64,000 bases of DNA from Alphaproteobacteria bacterium (GCA_024279135.1 JAJRRU010000010.1:431238-495237); one strand, 5' to 3'. Counted from the first letter of the stretch, positions 1-12,595 are shown. The notes: generated by a model not told the origin, from the sequence alone. A program made the numbers and translations.

Positions 1-2
1 TC

Positions 3-602
3 TTCCTGATTGAATGTGCCGGTATTATTGAACAACAGGCCTCGCGCCAGGTGATCCGTGTCTTGAAGTCCGTCGTCGTAAGTGATGGCGAGAGCATGGC
101 TTCGCTGTCTCCGGCTGAAAATTTTTCCGTCGATATGGCAATTGTCTATGACTGTGCCGTTGTGGGACGTCAGAGCGTCCAGTTGGATATCATTAACGGT
201 GCGTTTATCAGTGAACTTGCCCGGGCCAGAACCTTCGGTTTCCTGCATGAGGTAGATGCCATGCGCGCGGCAGGTCTGGCCAGAGGTGGATCGCTTGATA
301 ATGCCGTGATTATCTCCGGTGACGGGATCATGAACGAAGATGGTTTGCGGTTTGAAAATGAATTTGTCCGCCATAAAGCCCTGGACGCCGTTGGCGATAT
401 GTATCTCGCCGGGGGACAGGTTATCGGGGCGTTCAGCGGTGTACGGTCGGGACATGCGCTCAATAACAAACTGTTACATGCCCTGTTCGCAGATCCGTCT
501 GCGTGGTGTTATGCCACAATCTCTGCTCACGACGAGAAAGCCTTTCAAACAGGCAAGGCCCAACGTGACCATGAACAGCGTTCTGTCGCCGTAAACGGGT
601 AA
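3..602 (+). CDS. lpxC: UDP-3-O-acyl-N-acetylglucosamine deacetylase (LpxC), C-terminal part
   Basis: This is the end of LpxC, the zinc-dependent cytoplasmic deacetylase that commits UDP-acyl-GlcNAc to lipid A synthesis. The reading frame is open to the left edge of the window (FLIECAGIIEQQASRQVIRV precedes the first internal GTG at 51), so the start and the first zinc-binding half are outside. Visible hallmarks are the VRHKALDAVGD motif, whose His and Asp match the zinc ligands His238 and Asp242 of the E. coli enzyme, and SGHALNNKLLHAL, whose His matches catalytic His265. The tail extends about 25 residues past the core and looks non-conserved. It precedes bamD, recN and ligA on the same strand, the usual alphaproteobacterial order downstream of ftsZ. 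Identification is secure; only the N-terminus is missing. Confidence 0.95.
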   Translation, partial: FLIECAGIIEQQASRQVIRVLKSVVVSDGESMASLSPAENFSVDMAIVYDCAVVGRQSVQLDIINGAFISELARARTFGFLHEVDAMRAAGLARGGSLDNAVIISGDGIMNEDGLRFENEFVRHKALDAVGDMYLAGGQVIGAFSGVRSGHALNNKLLHALFADPSAWCYATISAHDEKAFQTGKAQRDHEQRSVAVNG

Positions 603-860
603 ATCTTAGACCTCAAACAGCCATTTCCCGCATACCGTTTCCGATTGAACGGCCATAAGTTCGTTTTTCTGCCATAATTCGGATTTAAGGCTGTTCGTAT
701 CGCCCTGTCGGCGTGCTATATATAGCGCACGGATATTGTCGGATATTACCGGATAATACGCCCTTTGGTATTTGTGAAGTGACGGTTTTGAATTGAGATG
801 AGAATAACAACCCTTGCTGAGACCTTTAATGTGGTTATGAACTCTGGCCTGACAAAGCTC

Positions 861-1694
861 ATGAGGGCAGGCTCCTGCCTGCGCGTTTCCCGATTTATGG
901 TCGGGGTGTTTTGTCTCATGTTGCTGGCAGCCTGTTCGGGCGATGAAGAACTGGTGTATTTGGAAGAAGGTGTCGACGTGCTTTATAATGAAGCACAGGA
1001 TCTGATGGACGACAAAAAATACAATGCCGCCGCCAGAAAATTTGACGAAGTTGAACGTCAACACCCCTATTCAAAATGGGCCACCAAGGCACAGTTGATG
1101 TCTGGATATGCCTATTATCAGGCTAACAGATATGACGATTCTGTTATTGCCCTGGACCGCTTTATCCAGTTACACCCGTCCCACAAGGATGTCGCCTACG
1201 CCTATTACCTGAAGGCATTGTGTTATTATGAGCAGATCTCGACCGTTGATCGGGACCAGCAAATGACGGTAAACGCAACCAAGACGCTCAATGAGCTGGT
1301 GACCCGCTTTCCGGACAGTAAATATGCCCGTGATGCCAAAGTGAAGATGGATCTGACATTCGACCACCTGGCTGGCAAGGAAATGGCTATTGGCCGATAT
1401 TATCAGGGCCAGAAACAGCATCTGGCTGCCCTGAACCGGTTTAAACTGGTTGTCGAGAGGTATCAGACGACAACCCATGTTCCCGAAGCCCTGCTCAGGA
1501 TGACCGAGTCGTATCTGGCCATCGGACTGGTCAACGAGGCGCAAAAAAGCGCATCGGTGCTCGGCCATAATTTCCCGGGCAGTGAATGGTATGTCGATGC
1601 CTATCAGATCGTCGAAGGCCGCGTTATCCGTGCAGAAGAAATCGATGATCCGTGGTATAAATCATGGTATCAATCGTTGGAAAATATCTGGTAA
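861..1694 (+). CDS. bamD: Outer membrane assembly lipoprotein BamD
   Basis: BamD is the essential lipoprotein partner of BamA in the complex that inserts beta-barrel proteins into the outer membrane. A signal peptide with lipobox LLAACSG is visible; the lipidated Cys is residue 25 if translation starts at the ATG at 861. After it come TPR-like helical repeats (YNEAQDLMDDKKYNAAARKF, the GYAYYQANRYDDSVIALDRF segment, YAYYLKALCYYEQI), typical of BamD/ComL, and the length (277 residues) fits the family. ATGs at 798 and 837 are also in frame, but they would give an over-long N-terminus before the signal peptide; 897 would leave it very short. No start has a strong ribosome-binding site, so the start is provisional. 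The 258 bases after lpxC hold no other gene that I can support. Confidence 0.93.
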   Translation: MRAGSCLRVSRFMVGVFCLMLLAACSGDEELVYLEEGVDVLYNEAQDLMDDKKYNAAARKFDEVERQHPYSKWATKAQLMSGYAYYQANRYDDSVIALDRFIQLHPSHKDVAYAYYLKALCYYEQISTVDRDQQMTVNATKTLNELVTRFPDSKYARDAKVKMDLTFDHLAGKEMAIGRYYQGQKQHLAALNRFKLVVERYQTTTHVPEALLRMTESYLAIGLVNEAQKSASVLGHNFPGSEWYVDAYQIVEGRVIRAEEIDDPWYKSWYQSLENIW

Positions 1695-1717
1695 GAACCA
1701 TACGGTAAAATAATACC

Positions 1718-5517
<3,800 letters not shown>

Positions 5518-5558
5518 GCCGGATATAGTGGCCGAATTATAGGGAGTTAAGTGGAGAT

Positions 5559-6188
5559 ATGCGTCAATTAATCGATGCCCTGGAGGGTTTGTTTACAGCC
5601 ACATCCATTGCCGGTGGAGAGTCGGTAGAAGATGTCAATATGGCTCTTGAGGTCGTTGACTGGTCGGCTGATCTGGTGCCTGTGGAAGCCAGCAGTCAAC
5701 CGGTGGTTGATGCCCAGCTTGATCTGGCTTGTGATGGGTCGATCCATGAATATGGTTCCAATGCCCATGTAATATGCGAGGCGTTGCTTGCCGCGCGCAA
5801 TCAGATCAAATGGTCTCCCATTTCGCAGAAACCGTCTCATGAAATTGATATTACAACTTTGGCGAGAAATTATTCCTATTGCCTGCTGATTGGCAAAAAT
5901 GCACCCTTGCACAGCGATAAAATTCGAGCCGGCATCAGTTTGCAAGGCCGTGATACCTATTATCCTCCCCATGTCCATAAATCCGTTGAACGGTTCTGGA
6001 TTGTTGGTGGGAGTGGTGACTGGAAAATAGATATTGAACCCTGGTCTGCGGTGGAGCCGGGCGATATCATCAGTTACGAAACCGGTGTTCGCCATGCTAT
6101 CCAGACTAACGAGCTGCCCATGCTTTGTGTCTGGTTGCGCTCATCGGATCTGAATTCCAGATTACGCATCAGGCGCGGCGGCATGTAA
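5559..6188 (+). CDS. Cupin-fold protein of the dimethylsulfoniopropionate lyase-like family
   Basis: This 209-residue protein ends in a single cupin that resembles the DddQ/DddL/DddK/DddW group of DMSP lyases. The metal-binding pattern is visible: His138, His140, Glu144 and His179, spaced as in DddQ (His125, Glu129, His163). However, the position of the catalytic tyrosine (Tyr131 in DddQ, Tyr64 in DddK) is a phenylalanine here, Phe146. The N-terminal 100 residues are helical and poorly recognisable. There is no signal peptide, so it should act in the cytosol. A GGAG lies about six bases upstream of the ATG. It follows ligA after 41 bases and is not linked to other sulfur genes. Either it cleaves DMSP by another base or it acts on another substrate; DMSP lyase activity should not be assumed. 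Confidence 0.55.
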   Translation: MRQLIDALEGLFTATSIAGGESVEDVNMALEVVDWSADLVPVEASSQPVVDAQLDLACDGSIHEYGSNAHVICEALLAARNQIKWSPISQKPSHEIDITTLARNYSYCLLIGKNAPLHSDKIRAGISLQGRDTYYPPHVHKSVERFWIVGGSGDWKIDIEPWSAVEPGDIISYETGVRHAIQTNELPMLCVWLRSSDLNSRLRIRRGGM

Positions 6189-6215
6189 GCCACAGTAAGT
6201 CACAGTAAATCACTG
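6186..6215. repeat. Three tandem 10-bp repeats beginning at a stop codon
   Basis: The units TAAGCCACAG, TAAGTCACAG and TAAATCACTG follow each other without a gap, and the first TAA is the stop codon of the cupin gene. Because the unit is 10 bp, the three TAA triplets fall in three different reading frames. Confidence 0.75.
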
Positions 6216-6233
6216 GGCCAGGGGGAACTTGAT

Positions 6234-7550
6234 TTATATAATCTCGGCCATGGCCTGTTCTATAACATCATAGGTTCGGTTTAACTGATCGTCTGTCGTA
6301 CAATAAGGCGGTAACAGGTACACCACATTGCCTAATGGGCGCACCAACAGGTTATGTTCCATAAAATAATCCCGCAGTCTGGGGCCTGTTTTTGAGGCAT
6401 ACCCGGCATCGTCACACTCAATATTAAAAGCCGCAATGGTCCCCAGAACGCGTCGTTTTGTTACCCGGGGATGGTCGGGCAGACCAAATAAACGTTCGGT
6501 ATGAAAGGCTTCTATGGCTAGCCTGCGCCGGGTGGTTTCTTCATCGAGCAACAAATCAAGCGATGCCAGCGAGGCCGCACAGGCCAGCGGGTTGGCGGTG
6601 AACGAATGGCCGTGGGCGAAAGCCTTTTCCAAAGTGTCGCCCAAAAATGCCTGAAAAATCTGTTCGCGGCAAATCGTCAGCGACATGGGCAGGAAACCGC
6701 CCGTCAGGCCCTTGGACAGGCAAATCATATCCGGTGTGACGCCGGCTTTCTGGCAGGCGAACAATTCACCTGTGCGTCCGAACCCGGTCATCACTTCGTC
6801 ATAAATAAGCAAGACCTCGGCGGCGCGAATTTTCTCTGCCACGGCGCGCAAAAATTCCGGTCTGCACATGCGCATACCCGACGCGCCCTGGCACAAAGGC
6901 TCCATAATCAGGGCGGCGGTCTGATCACCTTGACGGGCGAGATGCTCATCCAGTTTGGCCAGTGCTTCGGCTTCTTTCTGTTCAATCTGTGGGTCGCCTT
7001 GCCAGGTTTGCGGGTAGGGCAACATGGTGACCGGGAACATCATGTTCTGCCAATGGGCGAACAGACCCGAAGATGATCCCAGCGACATGGCTCCCACCGT
7101 ATCACCGTGATAGCCCCCCTCAAAAGCCAGATACTGGCACCGTTCAGGTTTCCCCAAATTTCGCCAGTACTGGTGGGCCAGTTTCAGGGATATTTCAACG
7201 GCGGTCGAACCATCGTCGGAAAAGAAGGCTCGGTCCAGATCATCTGGCAGCAAGGCGCTGAGGCGCTCAATCAATGTAACGGCTGGCTGGTGTGTGAAAC
7301 CGCCGAAGATAACCTGTTCCAGCTTGCCTGCTTGTTCAGCAATGGCATTGACAATTTTCGGGTGGGCATGACCGTGCAGGGTCACCCACCATGACGAGAT
7401 CATATCGAGTATTTCCCGGCCATCATGGCTATAGAGTACCGTGCCCTTGGCATGGCTGATGGGAACCGGGTCGGGCGATATACCGGCCTGGGTAAAGGGG
7501 TGCCAGACATGCTTGAGGTCAGCGGCAACGATGTTTTTGGCGTTGGTCAT
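6234..7550 (-). CDS. bioA: Adenosylmethionine-8-amino-7-oxononanoate aminotransferase BioA
   Basis: BioA transfers an amino group from S-adenosylmethionine to 8-amino-7-oxononanoate (KAPA), giving diaminopelargonate in biotin synthesis. It is a class III PLP enzyme: IYDEVMTGFGRTG carries the PLP-interacting Asp and SKGLTGGF the Schiff-base lysine; the N-terminal HVWHPFTQ is characteristic of BioA. I chose the ATG at 7550 (438 residues, MTNAKNIVAAD), one base after the bioD stop, because the open frame further upstream is only the bioD gene read in another frame. It is the last gene of the bioF-esterase-bioC-bioD-bioA run. Confidence 0.95.
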   Translation of the reverse strand: MTNAKNIVAADLKHVWHPFTQAGISPDPVPISHAKGTVLYSHDGREILDMISSWWVTLHGHAHPKIVNAIAEQAGKLEQVIFGGFTHQPAVTLIERLSALLPDDLDRAFFSDDGSTAVEISLKLAHQYWRNLGKPERCQYLAFEGGYHGDTVGAMSLGSSSGLFAHWQNMMFPVTMLPYPQTWQGDPQIEQKEAEALAKLDEHLARQGDQTAALIMEPLCQGASGMRMCRPEFLRAVAEKIRAAEVLLIYDEVMTGFGRTGELFACQKAGVTPDMICLSKGLTGGFLPMSLTICREQIFQAFLGDTLEKAFAHGHSFTANPLACAASLASLDLLLDEETTRRRLAIEAFHTERLFGLPDHPRVTKRRVLGTIAAFNIECDDAGYASKTGPRLRDYFMEHNLLVRPLGNVVYLLPPYCTTDDQLNRTYDVIEQAMAEII

Positions 7551-7551
7551 A

Positions 7552-8184
7552 TCACGTCCCTGTAAAAATCTCGGGTAGTTGTTGGGCGGCAAGCGCAATG
7601 GTGGCGGCATTGAGCGGTTCAAGCTGATCGAGCTGCATAATGATATTGATATTTCCGTAGGTTGTGATTGCCTGACTGTTGGCCTCATTAAGCGGGCCAT
7701 TGACAATCACACCCAGGATAGAGATTGCGCGTGCCCGCAGGGCCTGCAGGCTGAGCAGGGTATGATTGATGGTACCCAGACCGCTGCTGGCCACCACCAC
7801 CACCGGCAGGGCGAGACGCTCGATCAGATCGATCATCAAATCATGCTCGTTCAGGGGGACCAGTAAACCACCCGCACCCTCGATTACCAGTGGGCGTTGG
7901 GTGACGGGCATGGTGATGGCATCCATGCTGATTGTAACATCTTCCAGCCGGGCCGCCTCATGGGGTGACAGGGCGGCTTGCAGGCTGTAGCAGCACGGGT
8001 GCAGTCGCGTCGGTGTCAGTCCGGCCAACTCGATGACTGTTTTACTGTCGGAGGCTTCATCGCCCAGCGCCAGACCCGACTGGACGGGCTTCCAGTAATC
8101 GGCGTCCAGTGCCTTGACCAGGCACGCAGCAACCACGGTCTTGCCCACATCGGTGCCCGTACCGGTGACGAATAAACCGTTCAT
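7552..8184 (-). CDS. bioD: Dethiobiotin synthetase BioD
   Basis: BioD closes the ureido ring of dethiobiotin from diaminopelargonate, CO2 and ATP. The 210-residue protein opens with the P-loop GTGTDVGKT (residues 7-15), and the conserved VIEGAGGLLVPL segment follows mid-protein. The ATG overlaps the bioC stop by four bases and the stop lies one base before the bioA start, so the three genes should be co-translated. Length and motifs are normal for the family. Confidence 0.95.
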   Translation of the reverse strand: MNGLFVTGTGTDVGKTVVAACLVKALDADYWKPVQSGLALGDEASDSKTVIELAGLTPTRLHPCCYSLQAALSPHEAARLEDVTISMDAITMPVTQRPLVIEGAGGLLVPLNEHDLMIDLIERLALPVVVVASSGLGTINHTLLSLQALRARAISILGVIVNGPLNEANSQAITTYGNINIIMQLDQLEPLNAATIALAAQQLPEIFTGT

Positions 8185-8942
8185 GAGGCGTCTTTCTCAA
8201 ACAATCCATAGGCCACCCGGTAAGTAATTTTAACCTCGCCATGGTGATCCAGCGCGCGTAATACCTTGCGGAAGGTGCCGGGTAACAAGGGCTGGGTGCC
8301 CGGTGCGGGTGTGCCTGCCCCAATGGCTTTCAGGGAGTTTACAAAATCCAGTGTGCTGTCAAATACTTGCGGGATATCTTGGGTTTCCAGTCGGCCCACA
8401 CCACCGTGCGGCCACAATTTTTGTAGCGTGGCGGCGGAGGGGAAATCCAGAATGGACGGTGTCAGGCCGAGCCCATCATGGGCGGTTCGCCATTCAGCCA
8501 GGCTGCCCCTGATCAAGGTGGCATAGGCCATCAACCCGCCTGGTCTGAGACATGCTTCGAGCTTCTTCAAACAGTCGCCCAGATCATCCACCCACTGGAA
8601 AACCATGCTGGCGCAGACCAGATCGCAAGGCTCGTCAACTGTGGGGTTTTCCGCATCCATGCGCCATGCGGAAACACCGGTTATGGTGCGGCATTGCTCG
8701 ACCATGGCCGGGGCCATGTCGGTCGCCCCATAATATCCCCACGGGTGCAGGTCGACCAATTCACGGGTCAAAAGGCCGGTTCCGGCACCGACTTCCAGCA
8801 CCCGGGCTTTTGCGGAAAACGGGTGTGTCATAATACGTTGTGCCAGCCGGGACGCGATCAGGCGCTGAATGTTGGCGGCGTCATTGTAGTGGTGTGAGAC
8901 CCGGTTAAAAGACGCGGCAATTTGTTGTTTGCGGGCGTTCAT
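8181..8942 (-). CDS. bioC: Malonyl-[acyl-carrier-protein] O-methyltransferase BioC
   Basis: BioC methylates malonyl-ACP so that fatty acid synthesis can elongate it to pimeloyl-ACP methyl ester, the biotin side-chain precursor. The 253-residue protein has the class I SAM-binding motif VLEVGAGTGLLTREL (around residues 47-60), the acidic DMAPAMVEQC segment and a BioC-like N-terminus (QQIAASFNRVSHHYNDAANIQ). It overlaps the upstream hydrolase gene and the downstream bioD by four bases each. Its place in a biotin operon separates it from the many other small methyltransferases with this fold. Confidence 0.92.
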   Translation of the reverse strand: MNARKQQIAASFNRVSHHYNDAANIQRLIASRLAQRIMTHPFSAKARVLEVGAGTGLLTRELVDLHPWGYYGATDMAPAMVEQCRTITGVSAWRMDAENPTVDEPCDLVCASMVFQWVDDLGDCLKKLEACLRPGGLMAYATLIRGSLAEWRTAHDGLGLTPSILDFPSAATLQKLWPHGGVGRLETQDIPQVFDSTLDFVNSLKAIGAGTPAPGTQPLLPGTFRKVLRALDHHGEVKITYRVAYGLFEKDAS

Positions 8943-9559
8943 AAGGCTACCAGACCAGCTCTAATATGTTGGGCGCACCATTGTGTGGCCGTGCGGGGCA
9001 ACAGATGGCCGCCATCATAGGATTGGTGTTGTACATTGGAAAGACCGGAAAAAACATCGCCGCTGATGATCGGGTCTTTGCTGCCCGACAAAGCCAGAAC
9101 CGGAACACTTTGGGATGCCAGAATGGCTGTTGCGTCCCATTCTGCCAACCAGTCCAGACCTTCGCGCAGGCGTGCCTTATTCAGTATTTGTGGCATTTTT
9201 TCCAGACCGCAACTGTGCAGGAAACCATGGGTTGCCGCCTCGGGTGTCTGGTCGAACATCTCAATCATCCGGGCCAGCGGGCCGGGTGAGGGAAACCGGG
9301 CAAAACCATTGATGGATATCAGGCCCTTCCAGTCGACTGGTCGGTTCTGCAATAACCACAGAAACCCCAATGAATGGCCCACCGCCATGCAAGGCCCGGT
9401 TGGTATGGGTGGTGTCGGGTGGCTGGCTTGAGAGCCAATAAAACCAAGATCAATGGTGGTTGATGGTATATCAGACAGGGCGTCACGCACCCCGTCCCAG
9501 AATGAGGCATCGAAGCCCCAGCCATGGACAAATACCAGAGATGTGCTTGAGGTGTTCAT
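8939..9559 (-). CDS. Alpha/beta hydrolase, probable pimeloyl-ACP methyl ester esterase
   Basis: This 206-residue hydrolase should release pimeloyl-ACP from its methyl ester, the step done by BioH in E. coli. Visible are the oxyanion segment VFVHGWGFDASFW near the N-terminus, the nucleophile elbow GHSLG, an Asp in SGSKDPI and the catalytic His in DGGHLLP, a full Ser-Asp-His triad. It is about 50 residues shorter than E. coli BioH, with a reduced lid. Start and stop overlap bioF and bioC by four bases each, which ties it to biotin synthesis. It could be called BioH or another of the interchangeable BioC-partner esterases; sequence alone does not decide the subtype. Confidence 0.8.
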   Translation of the reverse strand: MNTSSTSLVFVHGWGFDASFWDGVRDALSDIPSTTIDLGFIGSQASHPTPPIPTGPCMAVGHSLGFLWLLQNRPVDWKGLISINGFARFPSPGPLARMIEMFDQTPEAATHGFLHSCGLEKMPQILNKARLREGLDWLAEWDATAILASQSVPVLALSGSKDPIISGDVFSGLSNVQHQSYDGGHLLPRTATQWCAQHIRAGLVAL

Positions 9560-10728
9560 GGTTGTTGCCTGAGCGAGGTTACCGCATCAAACAATCGTTG
9601 CATGTCCTGATCGCTATGGCTGGCCGACAGGGCAAAGCGGACGCGGCTGCTGGATCGGGGGACCGTTGGCGGGCGAATGGCAACGCCGTATATGCCATGG
9701 TCCTGAAGGTGACGGCTGGCCGCCAGTGTGGCTTCTTCAGAACCCATGATGGCTGGAACGATCTGGCTCGATGAGGCGGCGGTATCAATTCCGGCATCGT
9801 GCAGCACCCGTCGCAGTTCATCAGCATTGGCGTGCAGCGTTGTGCGCTCATCCCCCATTGAAGGTACCAGATCGAGGGCGGCGTCCATGGCACCCAGCAC
9901 ACCGGGCGGCGGGGCGGTTGAATAGATGAAGCCCCCACAGCGATTGATCAGGTAGTCTTTCAAGGTTTGCGAACAGGCCACATAAGCACCGAAGCCACCC
10001 AAAGCCTTGCCAAAGGTGCCCATGACCAGATCAACCTGTCCATGGACAGCCCCGGCAAGCCCCATGCCACCCTGTCCCAGAACACCGGTGGCGTGGGCTT
10101 CGTCCACATACAGGAACGCGTCAAAACGCTCGGCAAGATTAACCAGACTTTGCAGGTCAACCCGGTCACCGTCCATGCTGAAGACAGACTCGGTGATGAT
10201 AAAACGTGCTGTTGAGCGGGGGGCATTTTTGCTCAACAATTCTTCCAGATGGTTCAGGTCGTTGTGAGCAAACCGGATTTGGCGAACACCCGCCGCCGCA
10301 CAGCCATGATGCAGACTGGCATGGTTCAGCTTGTCACAAAATACCAGGGCGTCCTGGCCCAGAGTGTCTGGTGCAAATAAAGCCTGGGGAATGCTGGCAT
10401 TGGCCTGATAGCCCGTGGCGAAGATCAGCGCGGCCTCGGTGCCTTTTAGCCGTGCCAGCTTGGCTTCGACCCGGTGATGAATTTCCAGTGATCCGGCCAC
10501 CAGTCGCGAGGCGGTCGATCCTGCCCCCCATTTTTGCGTCCATTCACAAGCCCGCTCAATCAGGGCGGGATGGCGCGACAGTCCGAGATAGTCATTGGAG
10601 GAGAAATTGATCAGCGGGCTATCAGATGAGCGAACCGTCAGGCTGCGTAGTCGATCAGTGCTGCGGGCATCATCCAGAAAGGCTTTGAACCGGGTGTCAT
10701 ATGAACTTGACTTATTTCGCATCGCCAT
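9556..10728 (-). CDS. bioF: 8-amino-7-oxononanoate synthase BioF
   Basis: BioF condenses pimeloyl-ACP (or -CoA) with L-alanine to give KAPA, the first ring-assembly step of biotin. It is an alpha-oxoamine synthase with [15 protein letters not shown], the PLP lysine in [14 protein letters not shown] and the early [13 protein letters not shown] segment. Starting at ATG 10728 ([11 protein letters not shown] eight or so bases upstream) gives 390 residues, normal for the family; ATG 10722 is equally in frame. The start lies inside the end of queC (overlap 17 bases), so the biotin genes seem to be transcribed with queC. Confidence 0.94.
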   Translation of the reverse strand: MAMRNKSSSYDTRFKAFLDDARSTDRLRSLTVRSSDSPLINFSSNDYLGLSRHPALIERACEWTQKWGAGSTASRLVAGSLEIHHRVEAKLARLKGTEAALIFATGYQANASIPQALFAPDTLGQDALVFCDKLNHASLHHGCAAAGVRQIRFAHNDLNHLEELLSKNAPRSTARFIITESVFSMDGDRVDLQSLVNLAERFDAFLYVDEAHATGVLGQGGMGLAGAVHGQVDLVMGTFGKALGGFGAYVACSQTLKDYLINRCGGFIYSTAPPPGVLGAMDAALDLVPSMGDERTTLHANADELRRVLHDAGIDTAASSSQIVPAIMGSEEATLAASRHLQDHGIYGVAIRPPTVPRSSSRVRFALSASHSDQDMQRLFDAVTSLRQQP

Positions 10729-11419
10729 AGGTTTTCCAGCCATTTTTGCGCAAATCACAGGACGGGCACTCACCGCAACCATAACCCCAGGCATGGCGTT
10801 CGCCGCGCTCGCCCAGATAACAGGTATGGGTTTGTTCGATAATCAGATCAACCAGAGACTGACCACCCAGATCAAACGCCATCTTCCATGTGGCGGCCTT
10901 GTCGATCCACATCAAGGGGGTTTCGATGACAAAGGGTTCATCCATACCCAGTGCCAGTGCCTGTTGCATGGCCTTGATGGTCTCATGGCGACAGTCGGGA
11001 TAGCCCGAATAGTCTGTTTCGCATACCCCGGCGATAATGTGCCAGATTTCGCGCCGGTAGGCCAATGCCGCCGAAAAAGTCAGAAAAATCAGATTGCGAC
11101 CGGGCACAAAAGTAGACGGCAGGCCATTGTCGTCCATGCGGATCGCTACATCTCTGGTCAGAGCGGTGTCGCTGATTTCACCCAGAACGCCCAGGTTGAT
11201 GATATGATCTTCGCCCAGTCTGGCGTCCCAGTCGGGTTTTAGCGAGCGCAAGGCGTCGAGCACGCGGGGCCGACAGTCCATCTCGATAACGTGGCGTTGG
11301 CCATAGTCGAATCCGATGGTCTCCACCAGGTCATAGCGATCCAGAGCCCAGGCCAGACAGGTTGTCGAATCCTGACCGCCGGAGAATAAAACCAAAGCTT
11401 TTGAGGCATCAAAACTCAT
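10712..11419 (-). CDS. queC: 7-cyano-7-deazaguanine synthase QueC
   Basis: QueC turns 7-carboxy-7-deazaguanine into preQ0, a precursor of queuosine in tRNA, using ATP and ammonia. The PP-loop [12 protein letters not shown] lies at the N-terminus, and the C-terminal zinc site [13 protein letters not shown] supplies the usual cysteines. Starting at ATG 11419 (MSFDASKAL) gives 235 residues, which matches the family. It follows the ATP synthase terminator by about 12 bases and its 3' end overlaps bioF, so it heads the queC-bio transcript. No preQ1 riboswitch can be recognised in the short leader. Confidence 0.95.
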   Translation of the reverse strand: MSFDASKALVLFSGGQDSTTCLAWALDRYDLVETIGFDYGQRHVIEMDCRPRVLDALRSLKPDWDARLGEDHIINLGVLGEISDTALTRDVAIRMDDNGLPSTFVPGRNLIFLTFSAALAYRREIWHIIAGVCETDYSGYPDCRHETIKAMQQALALGMDEPFVIETPLMWIDKAATWKMAFDLGGQSLVDLIIEQTHTCYLGERGERHAWGYGCGECPSCDLRKNGWKTYGDAK

Positions 11420-11430
11420 TCTGGTATTCC

Positions 11431-11468
11431 AAAAATAAAACCGGGGATATGCGTCGCGCACCCCCGGT
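11431..11468 (-). terminator. Rho-independent terminator of the F0 ATP synthase operon
   Basis: On the minus strand a GC stem (CCGGGG at 11462-11467 pairing with CCCCGG at 11441-11446, plus a flanking A-T pair) is followed by TTTTATTTTT. It lies 28 bases after the atpF stop and directly before queC, so any queC promoter must overlap it, or queC depends on read-through. Confidence 0.85.
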
Positions 11469-11495
11469 CTGTTATAGCTTATGGATGGCGAGCAA

Positions 11496-11987
11496 TCAGT
11501 GCAGTTTTTTGTCCAGTTCGGCAATTGAATCGCTGATTAGTTTGTCGCCACTGGTCGCGGCCTGGGCTGCGATCATCTCATTGGCGGCATCCATGGCGAT
11601 ATCAACGGCCATCTGGCGCACGTCATCGACGGCCTGAGCCTCAACCTGGGCAATCCGGTCCATGGCCATTTTTTTGCGGCGGGCCAGGGATTGTTCGAGG
11701 CGTTCCTTGCCCTGTTGTTCCAGAAGTTTGGCTTCTACCTTGGCATTTTCCAGGATGTCCTCGGCCTCGTTCATGGCTTCCCGCTGCTTGCGCTCGTAGC
11801 GGGCCAGAAGGTCCTGGGCTTCTTCGCAAAGTTTTTCGGCATCGCGAATATCGGCTTCAATTTTTTCAGCGCGACTATCGAGCTGGCTTGCGATCATGCC
11901 AGGGATTTTCATGTAGACAAGGATAGCGACCAGCGCGAAAAATGCCAGGGCAACCCAAAAGGTGGGATCGTTTAAAATTGCGTCCAT
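11496..11987 (-). CDS. atpF: ATP synthase F0 subunit b
   Basis: Subunit b is part of the peripheral stalk that holds F1 against the rotating c-ring. The 163-residue protein has one N-terminal membrane helix ([17 protein letters not shown], residues about 10-26) followed by a long charged coiled coil. It is the last F0 gene of the operon and partners the divergent b' copy just upstream, as expected in alphaproteobacteria. Which of the two proteins is b and which b' is judged from gene order and the start [16 protein letters not shown], typical of b in this group. Confidence 0.9.
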   Translation of the reverse strand: MDAILNDPTFWVALAFFALVAILVYMKIPGMIASQLDSRAEKIEADIRDAEKLCEEAQDLLARYERKQREAMNEAEDILENAKVEAKLLEQQGKERLEQSLARRKKMAMDRIAQVEAQAVDDVRQMAVDIAMDAANEMIAAQAATSGDKLISDSIAELDKKLH

Positions 11988-12002
11988 CTTATCAATCGCT
12001 CC

Positions 12003-12497
12003 TTACGAACGGGCTTTAAGGGCGGTATCAACGGCCTGGCCCGCAGCCGCAGAATCCGGTTTGCTGCCGGACAGCTTCTCGACCACGCTGGAGGCAACAT
12101 CAAGTGCTACATCGCGTAAATCGGCGATGGCTTGTTGTTTGGCCTGCTCAATGGCTTTTTCGCTTTCGCTGACTTTTGCCATCAGGGCTTCGGCCAACTC
12201 GGCCTCACTTTTGGCGGCCTGGGCGGTAATTTCATGAGATGTCTGGTTGATCAGCTCGTGGGCCTTGGTCCGGGAGTCTGCCATTGCCTTTTCATAGGAA
12301 GCAATGGCGGCCTCGGCCTCGTTCTTGAAGTTGGCTGCTTTGTCCAGGCTATCTTCAATACGGCGCTGACGGGCTTCCAGTACGGATGAAATCCGCGGGA
12401 TGGCAACCTTCCACATGATCAAAAACAGGGCAGCAAAAGTAATGGCAACCCAGAGTATCTGAGACGGAAAAGACCAGATTTGTTCTAATTGTGGCAT
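12003..12497 (-). CDS. atpF2: ATP synthase F0 subunit b'
   Basis: This is the second peripheral-stalk subunit; b and b' form a heterodimer in alphaproteobacteria, cyanobacteria and plastids. The 164 residues contain an N-terminal membrane helix (IWSFPSQILWVAITFAALF) followed by VAIPRISSVLEARQRRIEDSL, a well-conserved b' segment, then a coiled coil rich in Ala and Glu. It sits between atpE and atpF, 15 bases before atpF. Confidence 0.9.
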   Translation of the reverse strand: MPQLEQIWSFPSQILWVAITFAALFLIMWKVAIPRISSVLEARQRRIEDSLDKAANFKNEAEAAIASYEKAMADSRTKAHELINQTSHEITAQAAKSEAELAEALMAKVSESEKAIEQAKQQAIADLRDVALDVASSVVEKLSGSKPDSAAAGQAVDTALKARS

Positions 12498-12537
12498 AGC
12501 GCCCTCTCGTCCTGCTAGGCTAAGATGATGTTATGGT

Positions 12538-12565
12538 GTCTGCTAACCACCAAATGTCAGCAGAC
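12538..12565 (-). other. Inverted repeat between atpE and b' genes
   Basis: A perfect 7-bp inverted repeat, GTCTGCT at 12538-12544 and AGCAGAC at 12559-12565 with a 14-base loop, lies in the 98-base gap after atpE. There is no T-run, so it is not a simple terminator. It could stabilise the atpE message or reduce read-through into the b genes, which would suit the high copy number of subunit c; this is inference. Confidence 0.4.
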
Positions 12566-12595
12566 CCACAGCCGTCAGCGTCGCCAGTTGGATGA

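Noticed and set aside
606..1064. Minus-strand frame of 152 codons antisense to the bamD start
   Set aside because: Low-complexity, unlike a protein, and it overlaps the BamD signal peptide and first repeats; no promoter or ribosome-binding site was visible.
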